Source: a virus. Taken from it: 23,463 nt of DNA. The translations under genes were made by a program, and so were the position numbers. The notes below the pieces were generated by a model. That model saw nothing but the letters and a program-made list of their open reading frames with translations, was not told where the DNA came from and did no database searches. The DNA lies in the IMG/VR virus record IMGVR_UViG_3300027759_003332, positions 1-23,463 of that record; one strand, 5' to 3'. Shown one piece after another: positions 6,628 to 14,081 of the stretch. Within the stretch, counting starts at the first letter, position 1. Each line of letters starts with the position of its first letter.

Positions 6628-7254
6628 GTATGTTGTATAGGTCCTATACAACTTTGATTTGGGGATCCCTCCTTTTTCTAAAATATCATAAATGTATTTC
6701 TTTTGTGACTTACTTGAGTCAGGGACTAATATACAATCCATCCTATTTTTATCCTGTAGGAATTTACCTAACACGTCAAGGAACCTACCTGATTCATTAA
6801 CGGACTTCAAAGAAAAACAATTAAACTTATCGTCATTTTGAACTACAATTTTATTGTTAATTTTAGAAACTAATTTCAAACCATCTTTAGGTAGATATTT
6901 TTTAATAAATTGATCAAATGAGATTTTAGATGAGGTTTGAATATCGTAAATTAATTCTTCCATTAATAATTCAGAAACAGAAAGTATTGTATAATCACTA
7001 TTATCCAACTCCACTTTTATTTGACGACCTAATTCATCCTTTATAAAGTATGAGTCAAAATTCTTAGAATGTTTTTCAAGTAGACCGATTTCAAATGAAC
7101 AGGATTTTCCGTTTTCGAATAAAGTATTAAATCTAATCTCTTTATTACCTATTATTTTATCGTCGTAGAACTTTTTAGCGTTCTTGTAAGTCTTAAACGA
7201 CTTTATTATTTTTTTTCTTTCTTTATTTTTGAATAGTACGATTAAATAGTTCAT
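6619..7254 (-). CDS. Unknown phage protein
   Basis: 211 residues from ATG 7254; a GTG at 7266 would add four residues but is less likely. Lys-rich N-terminus (MNYLIVLFKNKERKKIIKSF), a central mixed alpha/beta region, and a C-terminal segment DCILVPDSSKSQKKYIYDILEKGG that looks like a small alpha/beta domain. No recognised motif. It is divergent from the dnaJ gene with about 45 bp between the two starts, so promoters for both must be in that AT-rich spacer (containing TTAATTAA). The 3' end is 1 nt from the stop of the convergent gene and carries hairpin sequences. Confidence 0.7.
   Translation of the reverse strand: MNYLIVLFKNKERKKIIKSFKTYKNAKKFYDDKIIGNKEIRFNTLFENGKSCSFEIGLLEKHSKNFDSYFIKDELGRQIKVELDNSDYTILSVSELLMEELIYDIQTSSKISFDQFIKKYLPKDGLKLVSKINNKIVVQNDDKFNCFSLKSVNESGRFLDVLGKFLQDKNRMDCILVPDSSKSQKKYIYDILEKGGIPKSKLYRTYTTYKR
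6632..6652. repeat. 21-bp near-perfect palindrome in a gene 3' end
   Basis: GTTGTATAGG, one T, then CCTATACAAC. It lies in the last codons of the minus-strand gene (coding LYRTYTTYKR). A 10-bp arm palindrome with one central base suits either a protein-binding dyad or, with a few bases opened as loop, a second hairpin in the convergent 3' region. Confidence 0.5.
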
Positions 7255-7299
7255 AATATTGATCACTCTTTAATTAAGTATATTAATTTTTTTTTATAA

Positions 7300-8205
7300 A
7301 TGAATAATGAAAACTATTATGAGGTTTTAGGTGTTGATGAAAAGGCAACACAAGAAGATATTAAAAAGGCGTACAGAAACCTAGCCAAAGAAAATCACCC
7401 CGATAAAGGTGGAGATGGTGAGATGTTTAAAAAGATCTCAGCTGCTTATGATACGATTGGAGACGAAAATAAACGAAAACAATATGATAACCAAAAGAAG
7501 AACCCGTTTGGTGGAAATTTTGCCGATATGTTTAATTCGTTCAATCAACAACAAAGACAAGAAAACCATACTAGCGTAATTACGGTAAACATAGGTGTGT
7601 TGGATTCATATTTAAGTAGGAACAAACAAATTACATATAAGAGAAAAACTAGTTGTAATATTTGTAATGGATCAGGAGGGGAAAAGAAGATATGTACCAC
7701 CTGTAATGGTGTTGGTAGTGTAATGAAACAAGTGGGTACGGGTATGTTCGTACAAGTTGTTAATATGAGTTGTAATACTTGTTCTGGTACTGGTAAAATT
7801 ACCATAAACGCTTGTTATGCGTGTAATGGGTTGGAGACTAAAGATGAGATGAAAATAATAGATCTTAAAATACCTCATGGAATTGAGGATGGTCAGTTTG
7901 TAAGAATGTCGGGTGTTGGGGATTTTAGAAATGGTAGATTCGGGGATTTAGTAATCAGGATTAATTTGGTAGAAGAAAACGGTTTCATTAAGAATGGTCC
8001 GCATTTAATATATAACTCTTATTTGAACTATGAGGATCTTACGAAGGAGGATATAAACATACCTCATCCTGATGGGGAGTTAAATATTAAATTACCTAAA
8101 TTATTTGATTCCTCAAAACCTTTGAGAGTTAGAGGTAAAGGATTCAAAAATGGACAAATTGGGGATCTATTAATTAATCAGATTGTTAGGTTTGATAGAC
8201 CTTAA
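7300..8205 (+). CDS. dnaJ: DnaJ (Hsp40) co-chaperone
   Basis: A complete type I Hsp40 of 301 residues. J domain (about 4-65) with YYEVLGV, KKAYRNLAKENHPDKGG and the HPD triad at 33-35, which stimulates DnaK ATPase. A short G/F-type linker (PFGGNFADMFNSF) follows. Zinc-binding domain with Cys pairs at 119/122, 132/135, 158/161 and 172/175; the first three are CxxCxGxG, and the fourth is CYACNGLE, lacking the final Gly. The C-terminal substrate-binding region (about 185-300) has IPHGIEDGQFVRMSGVGDF and LRVRGKGF. It is shorter than bacterial DnaJ (about 375) through loss of linker and C-terminal sequence. No dnaK is visible, so it probably recruits host DnaK for replication or virion folding. 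The leader is T-rich with no Shine-Dalgarno. Confidence 0.93.
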   Translation: MNNENYYEVLGVDEKATQEDIKKAYRNLAKENHPDKGGDGEMFKKISAAYDTIGDENKRKQYDNQKKNPFGGNFADMFNSFNQQQRQENHTSVITVNIGVLDSYLSRNKQITYKRKTSCNICNGSGGEKKICTTCNGVGSVMKQVGTGMFVQVVNMSCNTCSGTGKITINACYACNGLETKDEMKIIDLKIPHGIEDGQFVRMSGVGDFRNGRFGDLVIRINLVEENGFIKNGPHLIYNSYLNYEDLTKEDINIPHPDGELNIKLPKLFDSSKPLRVRGKGFKNGQIGDLLINQIVRFDRP

Positions 8206-8375
8206 AATAAAGACAAGATATCTTTATATAAGGAAACCGCCCCATATATTGATAGTGCAAACATAATACCACCGGTAATAAAAACAAATTTTTGTGTTTT
8301 CCCTGTAGTTTGATTACATTTTCTACAACCTTTAACTTGGGTTGCTTCAGTTTTGACTTCTTTAAATTCTTCCAT
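8202..8375 (-). CDS. Small CxxC membrane protein
   Basis: 57 residues from ATG 8375; an upstream in-frame start at 8411 would add an unlikely 12-residue leader across the putative promoter box. Polar N-terminus, a KGCRKCNQ motif (CxxC), then one hydrophobic segment (FVFITGGIMFALSIYGAVSLY) close to the C-terminus. The CxxC could bind metal or form a disulfide. Similar tiny Cys-pair/membrane-helix proteins are familiar from Bacteroidota phages; role unknown. The stop overlaps the dnaJ stop by 4 nt on the opposite strand. A TATTTAT box lies 12 nt upstream of its start. Confidence 0.65.
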   Translation of the reverse strand: MEEFKEVKTEATQVKGCRKCNQTTGKTQKFVFITGGIMFALSIYGAVSLYKDILSLF

Positions 8376-8387
8376 AGTATTTTTTAT

Positions 8388-8394
8388 ATAAATA
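8388..8394 (-). promoter_or_regulatory. TATTTAT box before the minus-strand gene at 8375
   Basis: Read on the minus strand, ATTATTTATATAAAA lies upstream of the ATG at 8375, with 12 nt between the heptamer and the start. One of the recurring boxes seen on both strands. Confidence 0.35.
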
Positions 8395-8474
8395 ATTATA
8401 CGACCAAACAATTTATAAGTGAAGAATTTTTAATGTTCATTTACTTTTTAACGCACTTTTATTATAATTATTAA

Positions 8475-8481
8475 TATTTAT
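8475..8481 (+). promoter_or_regulatory. TATTTAT box in the leader of the RHH/LAGLIDADG module
   Basis: TATTTATAATATATGGGAA: the box is only 5 nt before the ATG at 8487. The leader is nearly identical to that of the second LAGLIDADG gene at 22108. If this is a -10-like element, transcripts would be almost leaderless. Confidence 0.4.
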
Positions 8482-8486
8482 AATAT

Positions 8487-8651
8487 ATGGGAAAAATAGG
8501 AAGACCTATTAAAGAAGATAAAGATAAGAAAGTTAAATATGGGATTAGTATTGACCGATATCTTTTTGATAAAATGAAAAACGAGGGGGTTAGTATTTCC
8601 AAGTTTATTCAAAAATTAGTAAAGGAACATTATGAAAAGAAAAAAATTTAA
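8487..8651 (+). CDS. Ribbon-helix-helix DNA-binding protein
   Basis: A 54-residue protein starting MGKIGRPIKEDKDKKVKY. The segment VKYGISIDRYLFDKMKNEGV followed by SISKFIQKLVKEHYEKKK fits the ribbon-helix-helix (CopG/Arc) fold: a short strand (KYGISI), helix A (DRYLFDKMKNE), a turn and helix B (ISKFIQKLVKEHY). Such proteins dimerise and place the strand in the major groove as repressors. It sits 5 nt behind a TATTTAT box, and its 3' end overlaps the LAGLIDADG gene by 20 nt, so the two are co-expressed. The natural inference is that it regulates the endonuclease or its own promoter; an accessory role in target recognition is an alternative. Confidence 0.75.
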   Translation: MGKIGRPIKEDKDKKVKYGISIDRYLFDKMKNEGVSISKFIQKLVKEHYEKKKI

Positions 8652-9315
8652 TGAAGATTATTTTGAGGCAATAGATACACCTGAAAAGGCATATTTTCTT
8701 GGTTTTATTTTTGCGGACGGATGTTTAATTGATGATCCAAAAAAATATAGGTATAAATTAAACATTAAGATTCACAATAAAGATGAGGATATCCTTGAAA
8801 AGTTCATATCACTATTAGATAGTGAGGTTAAAATATGGAAAAGTAAGAATAGAGATATTTCTGAAATTGGATTTTCTAGTAAAAAAATAATAAATGATTT
8901 AAAAAATATTGGACTACATCAAAATAAAACATACACAATAGATTATCCCAAAATTGATGAAAAACTTGAAAGACATTTTTTAAGAGGATATTTTGATGGT
9001 GATGGGTGTATTAGAATTAATGAAGATAAAAGAGATAAAACTAAACGAGGAGACTTGAGAATTGTTGGGGGTTCAGTTAAGTTTATAGAAACTTTAAATG
9101 AAAGAATGGGTAAACTATTCGGAGTTAATGTTAATAAACTTTATGGCCCAAAGGATAAAAATTATAAATTTATTGGGTGGGCAGGTATGTCGGACATTGA
9201 ACGAATTTACGATGGATTTTATTCTGATACGGACTTGTTTTTAAATAGAAAAAAGATTATCTTTGATGAGGTTATTGATTTAATCGGAGATAAAAATAAA
9301 TACAGAAAAAAATAA
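8632..9315 (+). CDS. LAGLIDADG homing endonuclease
   Basis: 227 residues with two LAGLIDADG motifs: LGFIFADG (residues 23-30) and LRGYFDGDG (117-125), each supplying a catalytic Asp at the interface of the pseudo-dimer. Single-chain, freestanding homing endonucleases of this size make a site-specific double-strand break and are copied into the cut genome by repair. There is no sign of intron or intein context: flanking genes are intact. It is located between a ribbon-helix-helix gene (20-nt overlap) and an adenine methyltransferase (start 5 nt downstream). Lysine-rich and AT-rich like the surrounding genes. Function as an endonuclease is secure by family; the target site is unknown. Confidence 0.9.
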   Translation: MKRKKFNEDYFEAIDTPEKAYFLGFIFADGCLIDDPKKYRYKLNIKIHNKDEDILEKFISLLDSEVKIWKSKNRDISEIGFSSKKIINDLKNIGLHQNKTYTIDYPKIDEKLERHFLRGYFDGDGCIRINEDKRDKTKRGDLRIVGGSVKFIETLNERMGKLFGVNVNKLYGPKDKNYKFIGWAGMSDIERIYDGFYSDTDLFLNRKKIIFDEVIDLIGDKNKYRKK

Positions 9316-9320
9316 TAATT

Positions 9321-10160
9321 TTGATTTCATACATTGGCGGTAAGAGTAGAATAGGTAAATGGATTGTTCCATTCTACGATAAAAATATGGAGACATATGT
9401 TGAAACATTCGGAGGAATGTTTTGGTGTTTCTTTAATATGGATTTAAAACAATTCCCCAATCTTAAGAAAGTTGTTTACAACGACTTCAACCCACTCAAC
9501 TACAATTTATTCCAATGTATACAGGACCCTGTAAGACTATTGGAGTCAATAAATTCAATCCCTTGTCAACAATTTGGTGAGGTACCAACCCCACCATTAT
9601 ATAAAGAACAATTTATCAGGTTCCAGGCTGAAATATTTAATGAAGGTTTCAGCGTAGAACCTGGTGATTATGAAGTTGCTGCTAAATACGTATATGTGCT
9701 AACACAAGTATTTAGTGGTTCTAAACCTGAAACAAGTTCGTTTATTGATTTGAAAGGGAAGTATAAGTCAAAATACTTAACGTTTAGAGATAAACTTTCA
9801 AAACCGGATTGGATAGACCATTTCTTAAAGATAACTCACGTTGAGAATATGGATTTTGCTGAGGTTATTGAAAAGTATGATTCACCTAACACTTACTTCT
9901 ATGTGGATCCTCCTTATTGGAAAACTGAGAACTATTATTCTAACCACGATTTTGATAGAGAGGATCATGAAAGACTTTCAAAATCATTAATAAATATGGA
10001 AGGTAAGTTCAGTTTATCTTATTATGATTTTGAACTTTTACATGAATGGTTTCCCGAAGACCAATATAAGTGGGATAAAAAAGAATTTGCTAAAGCGGCA
10101 GCGGCAAAGAAAGGAATAAAACAAAATATGGGTGAGGAATTATTAATAATGAATTACTAA
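9321..10160 (+). CDS. Dam-type (D12 class) N6-adenine DNA methyltransferase
   Basis: 279 residues. Motifs in order: ISYIGGKSRIGKWI with the SAM-binding GGK near the N-terminus (residues 2-15), YVETFGGMFW (motif I, FxG), VVYNDFNPLNYNLF, and YFYVDPPYW with catalytic DPPY at 196-199; the C-terminus ends GEELLIMNY as in Dam-like enzymes. It transfers methyl from SAM to adenine N6 in DNA, to protect or mark phage DNA. There is no ATG: the frame opens with TTG 9321 directly before ISYIGG, while upstream codons run back to a stop at 9297. The normal start may have been lost or replaced when the endonuclease module settled just upstream. Target sequence cannot be read from the protein. Confidence 0.88.
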   Translation: MISYIGGKSRIGKWIVPFYDKNMETYVETFGGMFWCFFNMDLKQFPNLKKVVYNDFNPLNYNLFQCIQDPVRLLESINSIPCQQFGEVPTPPLYKEQFIRFQAEIFNEGFSVEPGDYEVAAKYVYVLTQVFSGSKPETSSFIDLKGKYKSKYLTFRDKLSKPDWIDHFLKITHVENMDFAEVIEKYDSPNTYFYVDPPYWKTENYYSNHDFDREDHERLSKSLINMEGKFSLSYYDFELLHEWFPEDQYKWDKKEFAKAAAAKKGIKQNMGEELLIMNY

Positions 10161-10181
10161 TTATTTTTTACACTATTGGAA

Positions 10182-10188
10182 TATTTAT
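10182..10188 (+). promoter_or_regulatory. TATTTAT box before the gene at 10203
   Basis: AATATTTATAATAAAA lies 14 nt (heptamer end to ATG) before the 629-residue gene, in a 42-bp gap after the methyltransferase. Part of the recurring box set. Confidence 0.4.
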
Positions 10189-10202
10189 AATAAAACTTTA
10201 CT

Positions 10203-12092
10203 ATGGAATTACTTAAGGTATTATCAACTGTCATTAAAGAAAACACAAACGGTAAACGTCTTGTGAGTGAAGCAATGGCTGAAAAGGTTGTTAAATTTTT
10301 AATTGACAAATACAAACCTACAACTAAAGATACGGAAGAACAAATAACTGCGGTTATTAACGCATTTGACAAATATAAAGCTGGGTTACCACAAGATCAG
10401 AGAGATATTACTAAATTAAGTTATGGTATTGTTAAAAACATTGTTTTATCCAAAGAGATTAAAAAACAAGAAAAAGGGATCTTCAAAAAATATATGGAGG
10501 CGAACAAAGGAGCCGACAAAAATGCGGTTAAATTAGCTTTACGTAAATTCTATGAGTTATTCCCTATTTTACCTACAAATCAAAGAGATGTTCTTAAAAT
10601 GCCTTATTTGAAACTGGTTGAGTTTTTACAGAGTAAGTTTAATACTATGTTAACTTCAGCGGCACTTAAGAAATTTAAGGAAGATGGTGCTAATGTAACA
10701 CCCGAACAATTAATATATTATATATCAACATACTTAGATCTATACCATAGATTACCGGCTAATTTACCACCATTATTGTTTATGAGTTTTGATGAACTTG
10801 AGCATACGTTAGATGGTATGGGGGATTTAACAGATGATATTAAAGATAAGACCGATGATTATGGGGATATTGAAACAATATATGACGATGATAACTTATT
10901 AATCTTCAAACCAAGTGGTAAAGAACAATGTATTAAATTGGCTAACGGAAGAAGTTGGTGTATATCTAAATCAGGTGGTGGTAATATGTATTACAACTAT
11001 CGTTTGGGTCATAACTTAACAATTTATTATGTTATTGATAAAGATAAACCATTTAGTGACCTTAACTACGCAGTTGTTATATTAGTTGAACCTTACGGTG
11101 GAAAACGAATTGCGGATGGACAAAATATGTCTGGTGGATATTCAGGACATAAGAAAGAAGCTTGGGCTACAATTGTAGGTAAAGTTCCAAAATTACAAGG
11201 TAAAGAACATTTGTTTGTTGCGGATCCATTGAGTACAGAAGAGCAAAGAGAACTGAATAATTTTAAAAATACTACCATCAATAAAGATGCAATTAAAGAA
11301 CTTGGTAGTGAACAAGCGGCTGAAATGTGGCTTGAGATTTCAAGTCCTGATTTAACATATAGAGGTAATGGTGATGAAATTTATAAAAACTTTACTGAGA
11401 ATCTTAAGAATAAATACTTAGGTTTGGGTATGGACTTGACTGCGGAAATGATCAATAACTCTGAACCTAGTGTGTTGAAATATTATGCGGCAAGAAAACT
11501 TCAAGGACTGATGTCAAAAAGTTTAGGTCAGTTAAATGATACTGATATTGCTTTCATCAATAGTCCTATAATGAGAGAGAATAAGAAAAAATTAAGAGAA
11601 AAATTCTCAGGTCAATTAGGTGGTGTTAGTAGTAGTGGTTATGTTGGACTTGAGTATCCAAAAGATGATAACTCTAAGTATGTTGCATTATTTGGATTTG
11701 AAGATTTCTTTGAGCATATTCCATCAAATACAACTATGATCCAAATGGAAAATACAAGTAAAACTCCAATTGCCTTGGATATACCGGCAAGTATTGGTAA
11801 ATTAACCGAATTAAAAACATTGATTATTGATAATATGGTTAAATCAATCCCTGAAAGTATTGGAAATTGTACCAAATTGAAATTTATAAACTTACCTAAT
11901 AACCCACAGTTAGAAAGTATTCCTGAGGCATTCGGAGATTTATATTGTTTGAACTTTTTCTCAACTGAGAATTCAAACCCTAATATGAGAATCCCCGCAA
12001 AATTAGAAGAATACATGACAGAAGACGAAGGGTTTTGGTTTATTAATTTCCCCCCTGAAATGAAAAAACATTGTGGACCTATAAGATCTTAA
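10203..12092 (+). CDS. Large phage protein with WC-type domain and C-terminal leucine-rich repeats
   Basis: 629 residues. Residues 1-210 are helical and repetitive in style (two ILP/IL...QRDVxKMPY-like segments: LPQDQRDITKLSYGIV and LPTNQRDVLKMPYLKLV). A central domain (about 220-350) holds IYDDDNLLIFKPSGKEQCIKL, then GRSWCISKSGGGNMYYNYR with W252-C253, and TIYYVIDKDKPFSDLNYAVVI. This WC...IDKxKP pattern recurs in uncharacterised proteins of T4-like and other large phages. The C-terminus (about 520-590) has three LRR-like units (LDIPASIGKLTELKTLI, SIPESIGNCTKLKFINL, SIPEAFGDLYCLNFF). LRRs mediate protein binding, so a host- or virion-interaction role is plausible. Function unproven. Confidence 0.75.
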   Translation: MELLKVLSTVIKENTNGKRLVSEAMAEKVVKFLIDKYKPTTKDTEEQITAVINAFDKYKAGLPQDQRDITKLSYGIVKNIVLSKEIKKQEKGIFKKYMEANKGADKNAVKLALRKFYELFPILPTNQRDVLKMPYLKLVEFLQSKFNTMLTSAALKKFKEDGANVTPEQLIYYISTYLDLYHRLPANLPPLLFMSFDELEHTLDGMGDLTDDIKDKTDDYGDIETIYDDDNLLIFKPSGKEQCIKLANGRSWCISKSGGGNMYYNYRLGHNLTIYYVIDKDKPFSDLNYAVVILVEPYGGKRIADGQNMSGGYSGHKKEAWATIVGKVPKLQGKEHLFVADPLSTEEQRELNNFKNTTINKDAIKELGSEQAAEMWLEISSPDLTYRGNGDEIYKNFTENLKNKYLGLGMDLTAEMINNSEPSVLKYYAARKLQGLMSKSLGQLNDTDIAFINSPIMRENKKKLREKFSGQLGGVSSSGYVGLEYPKDDNSKYVALFGFEDFFEHIPSNTTMIQMENTSKTPIALDIPASIGKLTELKTLIIDNMVKSIPESIGNCTKLKFINLPNNPQLESIPEAFGDLYCLNFFSTENSNPNMRIPAKLEEYMTEDEGFWFINFPPEMKKHCGPIRS

Positions 12093-12094
12093 TA

Positions 12095-12388
12095 ATGAAC
12101 GTAGATATAGAAATTTATATTAGTCAGTTAATACTATTCTTTGAAAAAAACCCAGGTGATTTTATGGGTCTTGTTGGAGAAGTGCAAAAAGAAGAGTTCT
12201 TTCAAAAATTGAAAGAAAAATCTATTGATAACCATAAAAAGGGTGAAGACTTTATTTTAACTAAACAACAGATCATTGATGTTGTTGTTGAACTTAAAGC
12301 TCCTGAGTTGAATCAGAAGTTAAGTTACACAAATAAGGTTGAAGGGTTCATACAAAAGACTAAGTTTGGTGATATCATATTAAATTAA
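12095..12388 (+). CDS. Small conserved-looking phage protein
   Basis: 97 residues from ATG 12095, two bases after the previous stop; a TTG at 12071 in the same frame would overlap the upstream gene and is less likely. Begins MNVDIEIYISQLILFFEKNP, includes FFQKLKEKSIDNHKKGEDFILTKQQIIDVVV, and ends TKFGDIILN. Helical, no Cys, no membrane segment. The helix-LTKQQIIDVVVEL element could be a small DNA- or protein-binding helix, but no family is certain. Its stop overlaps the end of the convergent GIY-YIG gene by 4 nt. Confidence 0.7.
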   Translation: MNVDIEIYISQLILFFEKNPGDFMGLVGEVQKEEFFQKLKEKSIDNHKKGEDFILTKQQIIDVVVELKAPELNQKLSYTNKVEGFIQKTKFGDIILN

Positions 12389-13164
12389 TTAATATAAATA
12401 ACTTTACCATTTTTTAAATAACGATAAATTGAAGTATGTGAAATACCCATTTCTTCCATACATTCTTTTATTGATGTATATATTTTAGATGATTTTACGT
12501 CCATTACTTTTTTTGCGTTAGGGCTTTTACCACCTTTATTATCCCTCATTAAAGCTGATTGTCTTATTTTCTCAATAACTTCTGGATTTTTAGTTGGGTT
12601 ATTAGTTAGATTTCTTAACCTTAAATCCTCTCTTGGTTTATTTTTTCTTGGATGGTTTTCAGTCCCATTTACCCATAAAAGCTTATGTGATTCTGATACT
12701 TTTTTTTGAGTTTCAAGGAGTCTCATTGGGTTATTTTTTTTCATTCTAATACTTTGTTTTATTTTATTATATTGTAATTTCATTGGATTGTTATCTGAAC
12801 TCATCCGATTTTTTTGTGTTGATTTAACTAATTCTGAAACGACAAGACCTTTACTACCCTCACCACCATCTGTAAAATTAACTAAAGTACCCTCATTTAA
12901 ATTTTTTCTACCATACATTTTTATGTATTTAATTTCTGATAATATGGATTCATCCCAAGTTAAAAAATCCTCAATAATTTCAACTGACCAAGAAATTTTA
13001 TTTGTTATTCTAACCCAATATTTGTTATGATTGTGAGTAGTATACGCACGACGATATGTGTTGGTATCACATTTACCGCTAGCTTTTTTATTAACGGTTC
13101 CTCTACCAATATAAAAAACTTCATTATTATCTAATTTCCTATGTAAATAAATGTAACATCTCAT
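12385..13164 (-). CDS. GIY-YIG homing endonuclease with NUMOD-type tail
   Basis: 259 residues. An N-terminal GIY-YIG nuclease: CYIYLHRKLDNNEVFYIGRGT carries the GIY-like (YIYLH) and YIG (FYIGRG) motifs, followed by a helix with acidic WDESILSEIKYIKMYGR that supplies the catalytic Glu. The middle contains repeated NNPM/NNP elements (DNNPMKL, KNNPMRL, TNNPTKN) typical of NUMOD3 DNA-binding motifs, and the C-terminus KVMDVKSSKIYTSIKECMEE plus ISHTSIYRYLKNG fits NUMOD1 with a helix-turn-helix. Family role: mobile site-specific nuclease. It lies opposite to its neighbours between intact genes. Only an AT-rich spacer with a near-palindromic CATATATATAATATATATG is found upstream of its start. Confidence 0.88.
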   Translation of the reverse strand: MRCYIYLHRKLDNNEVFYIGRGTVNKKASGKCDTNTYRRAYTTHNHNKYWVRITNKISWSVEIIEDFLTWDESILSEIKYIKMYGRKNLNEGTLVNFTDGGEGSKGLVVSELVKSTQKNRMSSDNNPMKLQYNKIKQSIRMKKNNPMRLLETQKKVSESHKLLWVNGTENHPRKNKPREDLRLRNLTNNPTKNPEVIEKIRQSALMRDNKGGKSPNAKKVMDVKSSKIYTSIKECMEEMGISHTSIYRYLKNGKVIYIN

Positions 13165-13224
13165 ATATATAATATATATGGGATTGGTATAAACACCCCA
13201 TAATTTTAAATTTTTTTTATATTA

Positions 13225-13255
13225 TTTGATTATTATAAGTTATTTACTATCTTTG
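13225..13255 (+). promoter_or_regulatory. Bacteroidota-type promoter (TTTG-N19-TATCTTTG)
   Basis: TTTG at 13225-13228 and TATCTTTG at 13248-13255 with 19 nt between them match the -33 TTG / -7 TAnnTTTG consensus used by the Bacteroidota primary sigma factor. The DUF932 ATG (13279) lies 23 nt further. This is the clearest host-type promoter seen in the window. Confidence 0.7.
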
Positions 13256-13278
13256 TATTATAATTAAAAAAAAATATT

Positions 13279-14034
13279 ATGATATACACACCAGAACTTA
13301 TTAAATCAGTAGCACCCTCAATTTTTGCAACATCAGCGTCTAATAAATTGTCTAATAAATACGTATTCGTACCTACGGATCAACTTATTGAATATTTTGA
13401 TCGTGAAGGTTGGCAAATTTCAGATGTTAAACAAACAGGTAGAGGTATTCACGCAACACACCAAGTAAGGTTTCGTAATGGAGAATTACCAAAAGTTGGG
13501 GACACCTTGTTTGAAGCTGTTGTTAAAAACTCACACAATGGGATGTCAGCACTATCGGTATCTGCGGGATTATTCAGATTATGTTGCTCAAACGGATTAA
13601 CGGTTCCCACCGCACTTGCGGAGTCTTTTAATGTGAGACACCAAAGATTTGAATTTGATGACGTAAAACGACTTACTGAGTCATTTGCGGGTAAACTACC
13701 AATGATCCAACACTCTGTTGGACGAATGATGGAACGTGAACTTACTATGGACGAGAAAGTGGAGTTCGTTCAAAAAGCATCTAAACTTAGATGGGCAACA
13801 GGTTCAGTTCCTTCAACACTTGATTTGGTTGACTTGTTGACACCTAATCGTAAGGAAGATGAAGGAGACGACCTTTGGAAAATCTTCAACGTAGTACAAG
13901 AGAAATTTGTACGAGGTGGGGTTGAGTACAAATCACAAAGTGGTCGTAAGACAGGGTTGAGAGGTTTGAAAAACATTATGGCGGTAAACGCAATAAACAC
14001 AAAACTTTGGGAGACTGCTGAGTCAATGATCTAA
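13279..14034 (+). CDS. DUF932 family phage/plasmid protein
   Basis: 251 residues recognised as the DUF932 (phage/plasmid-related TIGR03299-like) family. Characteristic features: an N-terminal YVFVPTDQLIEYFDREGW, HATHQVRFRN in the middle, the FRLCCSNGL motif, and a long helical C-terminal half ending with KTGLRGLKNIMAVNAINTKLW. Family members are widespread on phages and plasmids; proposed roles are unproven. It has a host-like promoter, an A-rich leader (AATTAAAAAAAAATATT) and its own terminator, making it an isolated transcription unit. Codon choice looks different from neighbours, with more C/G third positions (GAC, CGT, GCG, ACC), which may reflect strong early expression or recent transfer. 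Confidence 0.85.
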   Translation: MIYTPELIKSVAPSIFATSASNKLSNKYVFVPTDQLIEYFDREGWQISDVKQTGRGIHATHQVRFRNGELPKVGDTLFEAVVKNSHNGMSALSVSAGLFRLCCSNGLTVPTALAESFNVRHQRFEFDDVKRLTESFAGKLPMIQHSVGRMMERELTMDEKVEFVQKASKLRWATGSVPSTLDLVDLLTPNRKEDEGDDLWKIFNVVQEKFVRGGVEYKSQSGRKTGLRGLKNIMAVNAINTKLWETAESMI

Positions 14035-14042
14035 AAAGAAAC

Positions 14043-14067
14043 GTGGGGTGAACAACCCCACTTTTTT
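14043..14067 (+). terminator. Intrinsic terminator after the DUF932 gene
   Basis: GTGGGGT (14043-14049), loop GAACA, ACCCCAC (14055-14061), then six T (14062-14067). GC-rich stem in an AT-rich genome, 8 nt after the stop: a strong rho-independent terminator. Confidence 0.9.
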
Positions 14068-14081
14068 AATTTATAGTTAAT

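Noticed and set aside
8376-8411. Longer start (8411) for the small CxxC membrane protein
   Set aside because: The extension MFGRIIIYIKNT runs through the promoter-like box; ATG 8375 fits better.
8632-10160. LAGLIDADG gene as an intron or intein insert in the Dam-type methyltransferase
   Set aside because: The methylase begins at its N-terminal ISYIGGK motif after the endonuclease and no upstream exon piece was found; the two are freestanding neighbours.
13162-13180. Near-palindromic CATATATATAATATATATG as an operator
   Set aside because: It is a simple AT alternation in an AT-rich spacer and includes the endonuclease ATG; symmetry alone is not evidence of a binding site.
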